Source: Porticoccaceae bacterium (GTDB lineage Bacteria > Pseudomonadota > Gammaproteobacteria > Pseudomonadales > Porticoccaceae). Taken from it: a DNA stretch of 56,620 bases. Below, piece by piece: positions 35,039 to 41,841 of this stretch. Within the stretch, counting starts at the first letter, position 1. Every line of letters begins with the position of its first letter. The stretch spans positions 1-56,620 of the forward strand of contig JAQXBF010000028.1 of assembly GCA_029252555.1 (NCBI GenBank), read 5' to 3'. Position numbers and translations under genes: made by a program. The notes beneath the pieces are model-generated. The model was not told where the DNA came from. It did no database searches and saw only the letters and a list, made by a program, of their open reading frames with translations.

Positions 35039-36574
35039 TTATTGCAACTTTTCAAGGGCTACTGGCAGTAGCCGCTCAACAAACTTACTGTAGGCCAGTG
35101 CTGAAGGGTGCAGTCGGTCAGGGGCTACCAGCATTGGGTCTTCTAACCCCTGCCTAGTGATATCCGTTATATAGACATAGGTTAGCCCATTCTCTTCACA
35201 ATAATTTCGCGCATAATCGTTAAGGAGGTCTATGCCCGAGCTTATGCTGAAAGGGTTTCTGAATTCGCCAAAGGGTGTAAAGGCATAATCTGGAATTGAA
35301 ACAACAGTGAGTTTGTTTGCATCCCCTCCAACAAAAGAAATTGCCGACTCTACTAACTCTATAAACTCTGCTTCATAGATTTCAAAAGGTCTGTTTTGAA
35401 CCTGATTGTTGACCCCGATAAGCAGCGTTACCAGATCAAAATCCGCAGCGGGATTTTCCGTCACAATGGCGGTTTTTAAGTCAGTGGTGGTCCATCCCGT
35501 TTTGGCAATAACCTGTAAATTAAGTGTATCTCGATCTGAGTATTCGAAAACCAGACTTTCTTTAAGCTGCTCTGGGAAGCTGCAGGTATCACAGACTGCT
35601 TGCCCAATCGTGTAACTGTCGCCGAGAGATAAAAGTTTAAGATTAAGCACATTGTCGCGATCCGTTGACCTGAAGAACGACCAAATAAGAGTATAGAGAC
35701 TGAAGCTTTCGCCGAAAGAAGTGCTGTGGCCTAGGTCTGCTGCAACGAAATACCGAATCTTTTTGTTATTCAGGCACCCGGTGAAAGTAAACTCCTCTAC
35801 AGGCTCCTCGCCCCAAACTCTGGTTCTGTTAGACGGAGCCATATCGCAGTTAAAATTTGACGCCCAATTTTCGGCACTTTCCTGAGCGGACATAAATATA
35901 TTTTCGGCAACTCCGGTTCCGCCGTTAAAGGGGACCAGATCATCCATGGCGCCATTAAACTGAAATACCGAAACCGCCTGATTGGGTACTAGCTGGCCCA
36001 AAGAGACTGTTTGCTGACTAATCAAGGGGGCGATCCCCGCAAACATTGATGTTTCTTTCGCTAGTTTATTCACGAGGCCAGCCCCGTTAGAGATGCCAAC
36101 CCCATAGACTTTATTTAAATTAAACCGCTCATCAGAGCCCAGGTTATTGACAATCAATGAGATAAAACTGACATCATCGGCGTTAGTCTCACCGTTGACA
36201 TTCCAGCGCTGATTGTACCCATCGGGGAAAATCCCAATAAATTTGCCAGAGTCGATGAGTTCTTCAATGTCTGGATTGTTGTTTAAATACTCCTCGCCAA
36301 ACCCACCGTCTCCATGGAAAAAGAGCACTGCGGGGTAATTTTTCTCTGCCAGAGTTTCAGGATACCGAATAAGGTAGGTGCGATCGACTCTCTGGCCATC
36401 AATAGTTTGTGTGACTTTATTTTGCCCTGAAACTGGAGGGGCGGCGGCAGCTGGAGTTGAAGTTACAGCCTGAGGTTGAGGGCTTGGAGTGGACGAACCG
36501 CCGTTACCACAGGCCGTTAGTAAAAGCAGATATAACAGAGCGACAGACTTCAACAGAGCTCCTTTATTGATCAT
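35039..36574 (-). CDS. Bifunctional lipoprotein: PHB-depolymerase-like esterase plus SGNH hydrolase
   Basis: This 511-residue protein starts with a lipoprotein signal (LLLLTAC, Cys22) and a Pro/Ala/Thr linker. An alpha/beta-hydrolase of the LpqC/feruloyl-esterase/PHB-depolymerase class follows (about 60-300), with LFFHGDGG and the nucleophile motif GISNG. A C-terminal SGNH/GDSL hydrolase (about 310-511) has GDSY (Ser in block I), GVNN (block III) and DRLHP (Asp-His pair, block V). Both catalytic sets look intact. It is probably a cell-surface esterase that splits ester bonds in a polymer or acetylated glycan. Its start overlaps by 11 bp the end of the small gene upstream. Confidence 0.85.
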   Translation of the reverse strand: MINKGALLKSVALLYLLLLTACGNGGSSTPSPQPQAVTSTPAAAAPPVSGQNKVTQTIDGQRVDRTYLIRYPETLAEKNYPAVLFFHGDGGFGEEYLNNNPDIEELIDSGKFIGIFPDGYNQRWNVNGETNADDVSFISLIVNNLGSDERFNLNKVYGVGISNGAGLVNKLAKETSMFAGIAPLISQQTVSLGQLVPNQAVSVFQFNGAMDDLVPFNGGTGVAENIFMSAQESAENWASNFNCDMAPSNRTRVWGEEPVEEFTFTGCLNNKKIRYFVAADLGHSTSFGESFSLYTLIWSFFRSTDRDNVLNLKLLSLGDSYTIGQAVCDTCSFPEQLKESLVFEYSDRDTLNLQVIAKTGWTTTDLKTAIVTENPAADFDLVTLLIGVNNQVQNRPFEIYEAEFIELVESAISFVGGDANKLTVVSIPDYAFTPFGEFRNPFSISSGIDLLNDYARNYCEENGLTYVYITDITRQGLEDPMLVAPDRLHPSALAYSKFVERLLPVALEKLQ

Positions 36575-36851
36575 GCTTTCTGCGCGTAATCGTCGTCTCT
36601 AAGCCGCCAGCTTGAAGGCGCTTATCAATTTCCTCCATTGATAAATAATCTAGGTCCCAATGATTGCAAAGATCATTTCTGTATCTTGTATGATCTTTAT
36701 CAGTAGAGTCTGACTTCTTTTTATTAAAATATTTGAGTAGGCGATCAGTAATATCCATGATATCAATACTATCGGACGCAATGATTGGATTGGTCGTATT
36801 CTGGGAACTGGTGCACCCGGAGGGATTCGAATAATATCTCTCAAGCTGCAT
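36564..36851 (-). CDS. Small hypothetical protein spanning the island boundary
   Basis: This frame of up to 95 residues has no recognised family. The first ~14 codons (RYYSNPSGCTSS) are written by the duplicated tRNA end at 36809-36831, so the present start was created by island insertion or is not used. A second ATG at 36758 would give 64 residues (MDITDRLLKYFNKKK...). The C-terminus is charged (MEEIDKRLQAGG ... TRRKHDQ). It overlaps the esterase start by 11 bp, so coupling is possible. It could be a gene cut off by the integration. Confidence 0.45.
   Translation of the reverse strand: MQLERYYSNPSGCTSSQNTTNPIIASDSIDIMDITDRLLKYFNKKKSDSTDKDHTRYRNDLCNHWDLDYLSMEEIDKRLQAGGLETTITRRKHDQ
36809..36831 (-). 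repeat. attL-like copy of the tRNA-Arg 3' end
   Basis: This 23-bp stretch is identical to 41293-41315, the last 23 nt of tRNA-Arg including CCA. No other part of a tRNA is here, which is the hallmark of site-specific integration at a tRNA 3' end. Confidence 0.88.
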
Positions 36852-36923
36852 AGCCAGTTTCTCTGTACACTAAAATATGATTGATTTATATGCTTTCATT
36901 GTCAATCACATTAAAAAAACAAT

Positions 36924-36945
36924 TGTGTGTACGTCTGTGTGTACA
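36924..36945 (+). repeat. Left copy of the 22-bp GTGTAC-type motif
   Basis: The block TGTGTGTACGT-C-TGTGTGTACA contains two GTGTGTAC units and matches 41214-41235 at 21 of 22 positions in the same orientation. It lies just inside the left island boundary. It is probably a binding or recombination site of the integrase. Confidence 0.65.
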
Positions 36946-36980
36946 CGTTGTTGCAAATTAAGGGCAGGGGGCCTCTATAT

Positions 36981-37050
36981 AGGGGGCGGGGGCAGCCGCC
37001 GAGTGCTTGTTATTGTTACTGTATCTGGGGAGATACTTAGAAGTCCATTT
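36981..37050 (-). repeat. Imperfect ~70-bp repeat, copy A (3' of the flagellin gene)
   Basis: This G-rich block followed by TTGTTATTGTTACTG, an AGATAC box and AAGTCCATTT matches 39676-39748 over about 70 bp with small gaps. It contains the hairpin GTATCT-GGGG-AGATAC (37021-37036). It sits 15 bp past the flagellin stop and may act as a 3'-end structure or recombination site. Confidence 0.65.
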
Positions 37051-37065
37051 GCTAATGAAGCCGTC

Positions 37066-39477
37066 TTACTTATCCCAATTAAGGATATCCATCACAACCT
37101 TAGCCTGCTGATTAGCCTGCGCCAACATAGCTGTAGCTGCCTGCTGAATGATCTGTGTTCTTGCTAATTCTGTCGTTTCTTTTGCGTAGTCCGCGTCATG
37201 AATCCTACTCTGTGATGCTTTGACGTTAGTTGACATAGTCGTAAGGTTATCTATAGCGTACTCAAGGCGATTCATCACCGCACCGTAGCTACCTCGCTGA
37301 CTGTCTATTTGTGTCATAGCTCTGTCGATTATAGCCAGCGACGTTGTTGCTGAGGCCGCTGAGGTGATCGCTGAAGGTGATACTGAGTCAGCGTAGTTGT
37401 TAGCATCTGCCTCTAGGATCACAGTGAGTCCTGATACAGAGTTACCATCCGCAAGACCAGTAATACTGATCACGCCAGAGCTCGCTGATGCGCCGCCATA
37501 CAGACCCGTTTGCGCAGCGATCTGTGAGGCCATAGAAGCTAGAAGAGCATCCAAGCCTTCTACCCCAATGATTCCCTGTACCTGTGTACCTCCGGCAACA
37601 TTGATGGTAATGCGGTCGCCTGTGACTAGGTTACGGTTGTTGAAGTCTAATTGGCTGATACCGGCGATATAGACGGTGGTGGTGGGCCAGTCAAAAATTC
37701 GGACGTGTCCGGCATTACTCCCATTGCCATCGTTGTTAGGCGCACCTATAGCAACTGCGCTGCCACTGGCGCTTATGCTAACGGAACTACCGTTGTTATC
37801 GGCTAGTGTCTCGGCGTCTATATCAGCACCGATTTGGACCCAAGAGTTCCCATTCCAGCGGTATAGACGTACATGGCCAGAACTGGAGCCACCGCCTGGC
37901 GCATAAGCATAGGCAGCACCTATCGCTAAAATGTTGCCATCATCGTTTAAGCTCACAGAGTCCCCACTGGCATCCATCATCTTTTCGCCGTCTATGTCTG
38001 ACCCAAGTTGTACCCATGCAGAACCGTTCCATGAGTAGACCCTGACATGACCTGAGCTAGTCCCATTGCCATCATTACCCTGAGCACTGATGGCAACTCT
38101 GCTGCCGTCGGAGTTGATGCTTACCGAGTAACCACTTTGATCCCAGGCTGCTTCCCCATCTATATCAGCGCCACGCTGTTCCCAGGCAGAACCATTCCAA
38201 ATATAGACACGGACCTGTCCGGAATTATTGCCATTTCCATCATTACCTGTTGCACCTATAGCTATGCTGTTTCCATCTGAACTAATGCTTAAAGATTCGC
38301 CACTTCTGTCGCCAGCGGCCTCACCATCTATATCGACGCCACGCTGACTCCATGTAGTACCATTCCAGTCAAAAACTCTCACATGTCCAGCTCGACTACC
38401 TGAGCCGTCATTTTCAGGAGCACCTACTGCAATTGTTTGCCCGTCATCACTAACCGCAACAGCGTCACCAAATGTGTCACCCGCGGCTTCGCTATCTATG
38501 TCAGAGCCCTGTTGCACCCAGGAGGATCCATTCCAGTGATAGACCCTTGCATGACCTGAGAAAGCGCCACTTCCAGCATTGTAATGAGCTCCAATTATCA
38601 AGGTGTTCTTATCTTGACTTAAGCCTACTGAGCCGGGGCCGCCACTGTTATTGTTAGTTGCCTCACCAGGTATATCAGACCCACGCTGAGTCCATGATGA
38701 ACCATCCCAGTCGAAGATTCTTACATGACCTGAGTTTGAGCCACCGTCATCGTTATGATCAGCACCGATCACGACTGTGTTGCCATCTGCGCTGATAAAT
38801 AAACCAGCACCACTCTTATCTTCGGCCGCTTCTCCATCGATATCAGCACCACGCTGAATCCATGCTCCAGTAACATTTAGAGTCTCGCTGGAGACTGGTG
38901 CAGTTGTCTGGGTCAGGGTTGGAGGCGTTGATGCATGAGTTACATATCCCATTTCTGTAGAAGTCCCGCCAAGCCGGTTGATGGAGAAGTTGCCCAGTGA
39001 GAAGTCAATAGTCTGTGATGCATTAGCGCCTACTTGAAGTGATGTAGCAGGGCCAAAATGAGAGCCATCAAGCAGATTTTCACCATTCCACTGGGTGTTG
39101 CTAAAGACGCTTTCTATCTCAGCTTTAAGCGCCTGATACTCTAAATCTAGAGACGATCTATCCTTGCTGGTATTGGTGTCATTGGCAGACTGGACAGACA
39201 GTTCTCGCATCCTCTGCAATATGTCCGTGACGCTTGCAACAGCTCCGTCTGCTGTTTGAACCATTCCAATAGCATCGTTAGCATTCTGGACAGCCTGATC
39301 CAATCCTCTGGCCTGACTGGTCATTCTTGAGGCGATAGCCAGTCCAGCGGCATCATCAGCGGCTGAGTTGATTCTCAGCCCTGTTGAAAGTCGCTGCATA
39401 GATTGCGCCATGGCTCGCTCGTTCTTAGCGAGGCTATTGGCGGCAATGCTTGCCGGTATGTTTGTGCCTATCTTCAA
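37066..39477 (-). CDS. Flagellin with an inserted FG-GAP-type propeller domain
   Basis: This 803-residue protein starts at TTG 39477 with MKIGTNIPASIAANSLAKNE. An in-frame stop lies two codons upstream, so this start is favoured. Residues 1-170 are a standard flagellin D0/D1 region (RLSTGLRINSAADDAAGLAIA) and the last ~110 are the matching C-terminal D1/D0 (SRIHDADYAKETTELARTQI ... ANQQAKVVMDIL). Between them, about residues 204-600, are seven ~56-residue repeats with DIDGEAA, a DG turn, AIGA and SGHVRVYxWNG, then a ~90-residue D2-like part. The repeats predict a seven-bladed propeller on the filament surface. No other flagellar gene is in the window, and the gene lies on a tRNA islet. Confidence 0.9.
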   Translation of the reverse strand: MKIGTNIPASIAANSLAKNERAMAQSMQRLSTGLRINSAADDAAGLAIASRMTSQARGLDQAVQNANDAIGMVQTADGAVASVTDILQRMRELSVQSANDTNTSKDRSSLDLEYQALKAEIESVFSNTQWNGENLLDGSHFGPATSLQVGANASQTIDFSLGNFSINRLGGTSTEMGYVTHASTPPTLTQTTAPVSSETLNVTGAWIQRGADIDGEAAEDKSGAGLFISADGNTVVIGADHNDDGGSNSGHVRIFDWDGSSWTQRGSDIPGEATNNNSGGPGSVGLSQDKNTLIIGAHYNAGSGAFSGHARVYHWNGSSWVQQGSDIDSEAAGDTFGDAVAVSDDGQTIAVGAPENDGSGSRAGHVRVFDWNGTTWSQRGVDIDGEAAGDRSGESLSISSDGNSIAIGATGNDGNGNNSGQVRVYIWNGSAWEQRGADIDGEAAWDQSGYSVSINSDGSRVAISAQGNDGNGTSSGHVRVYSWNGSAWVQLGSDIDGEKMMDASGDSVSLNDDGNILAIGAAYAYAPGGGSSSGHVRLYRWNGNSWVQIGADIDAETLADNNGSSVSISASGSAVAIGAPNNDGNGSNAGHVRIFDWPTTTVYIAGISQLDFNNRNLVTGDRITINVAGGTQVQGIIGVEGLDALLASMASQIAAQTGLYGGASASSGVISITGLADGNSVSGLTVILEADANNYADSVSPSAITSAASATTSLAIIDRAMTQIDSQRGSYGAVMNRLEYAIDNLTTMSTNVKASQSRIHDADYAKETTELARTQIIQQAATAMLAQANQQAKVVMDILNWDK
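37680..38868 (-). repeat. Seven tandem FG-GAP-type coding repeats inside the flagellin
   Basis: Seven units of about 165-175 bp are translated as W.Q.G.DIDGEAA.D.SG..VSIS.DG....AIGA..NDG.G..SGHVRVY.WNG. Units differ at many positions and in length (for example an AYAYAPGGG insertion in unit 6), so they are old, diverged repeats and not recent slippage. Confidence 0.88.
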
Positions 39478-39530
39478 GTCTTAATCCAATATCCCAAAAA
39501 ATGGTTATCAGAGAGGCGGACTTATTTCCG

Positions 39531-39551
39531 CGATCTCGCTACGCGAGATCG
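39531..39551 (-). promoter_or_regulatory. Perfect hairpin in the flagellin 5' leader
   Basis: A 9-bp perfect inverted repeat (CGATCTCGC / GCGAGATCG) with a 3-nt loop lies between the candidate promoter and the flagellin start, about 54 nt before the TTG. It could be a stabilising stem, a post-transcriptional control point or an operator dyad. Confidence 0.55.
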
Positions 39552-39588
39552 ACAGTGAAAATGACTTCTTTAGGTAAGTGGCAATAGG

Positions 39589-39615
39589 TCGCCGGCATTA
39601 GCCAAATAAACTTGA
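39589..39615 (-). promoter_or_regulatory. Candidate sigma-28 (FliA) promoter of the flagellin gene
   Basis: On the minus strand TCAAGTTT, an 11-nt spacer and GCCGGCGA match the FliA consensus TAAAGTTT-N11-GCCGATAA: 7 of 8 in the -35, 5 of 8 in the -10 with GCCG intact, and exact spacing. It would give a leader of roughly 100 nt. Confidence 0.6.
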
Positions 39616-39675
39616 GTTTGGCAGGAGTTTGCCACTTTGAAGCGGGTGAAATTGATATCTTAGGAAGGTTGTTTT

Positions 39676-39748
39676 AGGGGGGCGGGGCAGCCTGCTGAGG
39701 TGTTGTGATTGTTACTGGGGCTGCCCAGATACACTAAAAGTCAATTTT
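39676..39748 (-). repeat. Imperfect ~70-bp repeat, copy B (3' of the DUF3047-like gene)
   Basis: The partner of 36981-37050 lies about 50 bp past the stop of the DUF3047-like gene, so both cargo genes end in the same kind of sequence. This copy can pair GGGCAGCC with GGCTGCCC around a long loop instead of forming the short AGATAC hairpin. Confidence 0.65.
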
Positions 39749-39797
39749 TAGCTTTGACCAGAAAATCTGATGAGGCAGCACTGATTAAAAAAGAGGG

Positions 39798-40964
39798 CTA
39801 GAGAACCCTCAACATATCTTTGTTATGCAGAACAATATTGGCATATTTACATTCACCCTTATTGCGCTGGAAGGCGCTGTTGGCAATTAGCCAGACACGC
39901 ACAACGCGTGCAGGTGGCTCTCCCATATACTCTTTGTAATCATCAAAAAGATTTCTTCTCTCGTCTTTCCACTCTCCGAGGCCCTCTTTTCCGCTGCGAA
40001 TAACGACATGATATTCCTTGCCTTGCCAATTCGGCAGGGGGCAGTCATAACCTGTACCAATAGAGAGAGTACTGCTCCAGTAGTAAGTGATATCGCGACC
40101 ATTATCAAATTCAACCGCGATACTTAGGTAATCATGACTGGGAACCGTATCTTCGCGGAGTGTTGACGGTAGTTGATCGACACACCATTGCCAGCTTATT
40201 TCGGTAGTCTCATCTAAAACCATATCCACTTTTTTTTGCAGAATACCGGTGTCGCCCTGAGCTTGACAGTGGATACAGTCATCCGCGGTTTCCGAGCGTT
40301 GGTGATGAAAAATAGCACTTCTTCCAACGTTCCAAAGATAAGACCAACCTTTAGGCGTAGTGTCACCGACCTCTAGCCGGGCAATTTCAGATTTTAAATA
40401 GCCGTCAAAATCTCCACGACTGAGCATTTCGCGAAGACTCTGAATAGCCGATTCGTGCCAGCGAATAATCAAAATTCTTACCATACCACTAGAGATTTCA
40501 TAGACTTTGTCGTCCTGTTGGCGCTCTCCCTGCAGGTTTTCCCAATCGTTAGGAAAGTAATTGCCAAACTGCAGTGCACCATTTTCTTTGGCGATAAAGG
40601 AATGGCCATTCTGGGCCCCCCTAAATATCTCGCCATCGCCCACTCTAAACCACACCTGTAGCGCGGGACTCAACCAGATGTCCAGCGGTCTGCTGGCAAA
40701 TACTCGCCCAGCCATAAAGCAGCTAACCTCATCGCCTACTTGCAGGTTCGTGCCAGAGGCAACCCAAGGTGGTCGATTTCCCTGCATATCCAACCACTCA
40801 TAATCTTGAATCAACCCCTCAGGTGCCCGGTCTAATAGCCCCTGCATACCGGAAAAATACTTTTCCAGATCGGGTTCGGGGTCACTTTTTGATAGGAGTT
40901 TTCTCCCCATGGCGCGTAAAAAAAGAGTTGCTGCGACGCTTAAATCGTTAATCATTCCTGGCAT
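39798..40964 (-). CDS. DUF3047-like protein of unknown function
   Basis: This is a 388-residue protein. The C-terminal part (about 245-388) resembles DUF3047: ISWQWCVDQLP, a DYLSIAVEFDNGRDITYYWSS strand pair, WKDERRNLFDDYKEYMGEPPARVVRVWLIAN and a final IVLHN. The N-terminal ~240 residues carry no motif I recognise, apart from FMAGRVFASRPLDIWLSPALQVWFRVGDGEIFRG, which suggests a beta-sandwich. No signal peptide is evident. Position upstream of the flagellin gene on the same strand suggests the two were acquired together. DUF3047 has no established function. Confidence 0.66.
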   Translation of the reverse strand: MPGMINDLSVAATLFLRAMGRKLLSKSDPEPDLEKYFSGMQGLLDRAPEGLIQDYEWLDMQGNRPPWVASGTNLQVGDEVSCFMAGRVFASRPLDIWLSPALQVWFRVGDGEIFRGAQNGHSFIAKENGALQFGNYFPNDWENLQGERQQDDKVYEISSGMVRILIIRWHESAIQSLREMLSRGDFDGYLKSEIARLEVGDTTPKGWSYLWNVGRSAIFHHQRSETADDCIHCQAQGDTGILQKKVDMVLDETTEISWQWCVDQLPSTLREDTVPSHDYLSIAVEFDNGRDITYYWSSTLSIGTGYDCPLPNWQGKEYHVVIRSGKEGLGEWKDERRNLFDDYKEYMGEPPARVVRVWLIANSAFQRNKGECKYANIVLHNKDMLRVL

Positions 40965-41009
40965 AGATATTTCTCTGTATTGACGAAGCTATCTGATAAA
41001 ACAGGCAAC

Positions 41010-41195
41010 TTAGTTGGAGACTGCTGCGGCCACAGCTTTATCACTTTGTTTTAGTGAGATTTCTATAAAAGGCTTGGGGTAATGCTGTGCTAACTCTTTA
41101 GGCACGCGTCTGCGGTAGTAGTATGTATTTCTGTTGCCACGCTTAAATAAATATTTCATTGAGATGGTATAATTGCCGACGCTGCATTGGATCAT
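41010..41195 (-). pseudogene. Truncated tyrosine integrase (DUF6538-like N-terminus)
   Basis: This frame gives at most 61 residues; the likely start is the internal ATG at 41159 (MKYLFKRGNRNTYYYRRRVPKEL). From there, the sequence looks like the N-terminal DUF6538 module of tyrosine recombinases. The catalytic domain is absent: the frame stops at 41010 and no Arg-His-x-x-Arg-Tyr continuation is seen before the next gene. It lies next to the tRNA attachment site, as an island integrase should, and is taken as a dead remnant. Confidence 0.75.
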
Positions 41196-41200
41196 AACGT

Positions 41201-41251
41201 AAAAAGCCTCTAGTGTGTGTACGTTTGTGTGTACATGACTAAAGGCTTTTT
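41201..41251. repeat. Right copy of the 22-bp GTGTAC motif inside a hairpin
   Basis: The 22-bp motif occupies 41214-41235. It is flanked by AAAAAGCCT (41201-41209) and AGGCTTTTT (41243-41251), a perfect 9-bp inverted repeat that could also work as a two-way terminator. It lies between the integrase remnant and tRNA-Arg. Confidence 0.65.
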
Positions 41252-41292
41252 CGGCTAGAGCCCTTTATTGAAAAGGAATCTATCTACTAAAT

Positions 41293-41369
41293 TGGTGCAC
41301 CCGGAGGGATTCGAACCCCCGACCAAGTGGTTCGAAGCCACCTACTCTATCCAGCTGAGCTACGGGTGC
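41293..41369 (-). tRNA. tRNA-Arg (anticodon TCG), island attachment site
   Basis: A 77-nt minus-strand tRNA has acceptor stem GCACCCG / CGGGTGC, discriminator A and encoded CCA. The anticodon loop CTTCGAA on stem GGTGG/CCACT gives TCG, reading CGA. The last 23 nt (41293-41315) recur at 36809-36831, so this is the right end of the islet; the gene was kept intact by the integration. Confidence 0.94.
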
Positions 41370-41394
41370 GGTTTAAGCGGCATTGTAGCTTAAT

Positions 41395-41718
41395 TTATCG
41401 TTCCAGGTATTGCAGTTTGTCTGGAACACCATTCCATTCTTCGGCATCTGGCGGAGCGTCTTTTTGAACGGTGATATTGGGCCACACATCAGCGAGTTCG
41501 GCGTTTAGCTCTAGGAAAACTTCTTGGCCTGCTGGAATCTCGTCTTCTGCGAAGATGGCGTCCACAGGGCACTCTGGCTCGCATAGGGCGCAGTCAATGC
41601 ACTCGTCGGGGTGAATAACCAAAAAGTTAGGGCCTTCATAAAAGCAGTCTACTGGGCAGACTTCTACACAGTCTGTGTGTTTGCACTTAATGCAGTTGTC
41701 GCCAACAATAAAGGTCAT
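41395..41718 (-). CDS. fdxA: 7Fe ferredoxin FdxA
   Basis: This 107-residue ferredoxin has cysteine motifs [17 protein letters not shown] and [15 protein letters not shown], which bind one 3Fe-4S and one 4Fe-4S cluster, as in the Azotobacter/Pseudomonas FdxA type. The ~45-residue acidic C-terminal tail is normal for this group. It is a cytoplasmic electron carrier. It lies beside mutS on the same strand (123 bp apart), a pairing also found in Pseudomonas. Confidence 0.94.
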   Translation of the reverse strand: MTFIVGDNCIKCKHTDCVEVCPVDCFYEGPNFLVIHPDECIDCALCEPECPVDAIFAEDEIPAGQEVFLELNAELADVWPNITVQKDAPPDAEEWNGVPDKLQYLER

Positions 41719-41841
41719 CGGTTACCACTCTTATCTGGTTGAGGTCATTCTGAGCGCGGCATTATAGCAGGAAGAATTCCCCTGTGAATGCATTGCTGAG
41801 CTTATTTGGTTCTATCTTACAAAGCATTGCCATGGCTTACG

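Larger units (their letters stand above)
39478..39797. other. Flagellin leader region
   Basis: This 320-bp gap between the two cargo genes holds the flagellin leader. It contains a perfect hairpin at 39531-39551, a sigma-28-like promoter at 39589-39615 and copy B of the ~70-bp repeat at 39676-39748. No ORF of note is present. Confidence 0.7.
36809..41315. mobile_element. Remnant integrative islet in tRNA-Arg(TCG)
   Basis: This is about 4.5 kb between two exact 23-bp copies of the tRNA-Arg 3' end. The right copy is part of the intact tRNA gene and the left copy is a free fragment. Next to the tRNA is the 5' end of a tyrosine-integrase gene, and near each end lies a 22-bp GTGTAC-type motif. 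The cargo is a flagellin-propeller gene and a DUF3047-like gene. No excisionase, phage or conjugation gene is present. The element is probably no longer mobile on its own because the integrase is truncated. Confidence 0.8.

Noticed and set aside
37397-38657. Plus-strand open frames across the flagellin repeats
   Set aside because: They are antisense shadows created by the repetitive flagellin coding sequence.
36981-39748. Integron attC sites around the islet genes
   Set aside because: The paired ~70-bp repeats lack GTTRRRY and RYYYAAC cores at their ends, and no integron integrase is present.
36809-41315. Prophage or conjugative element
   Set aside because: No phage structural, replication, relaxase or conjugation gene is present; only a truncated integrase and two cargo genes.
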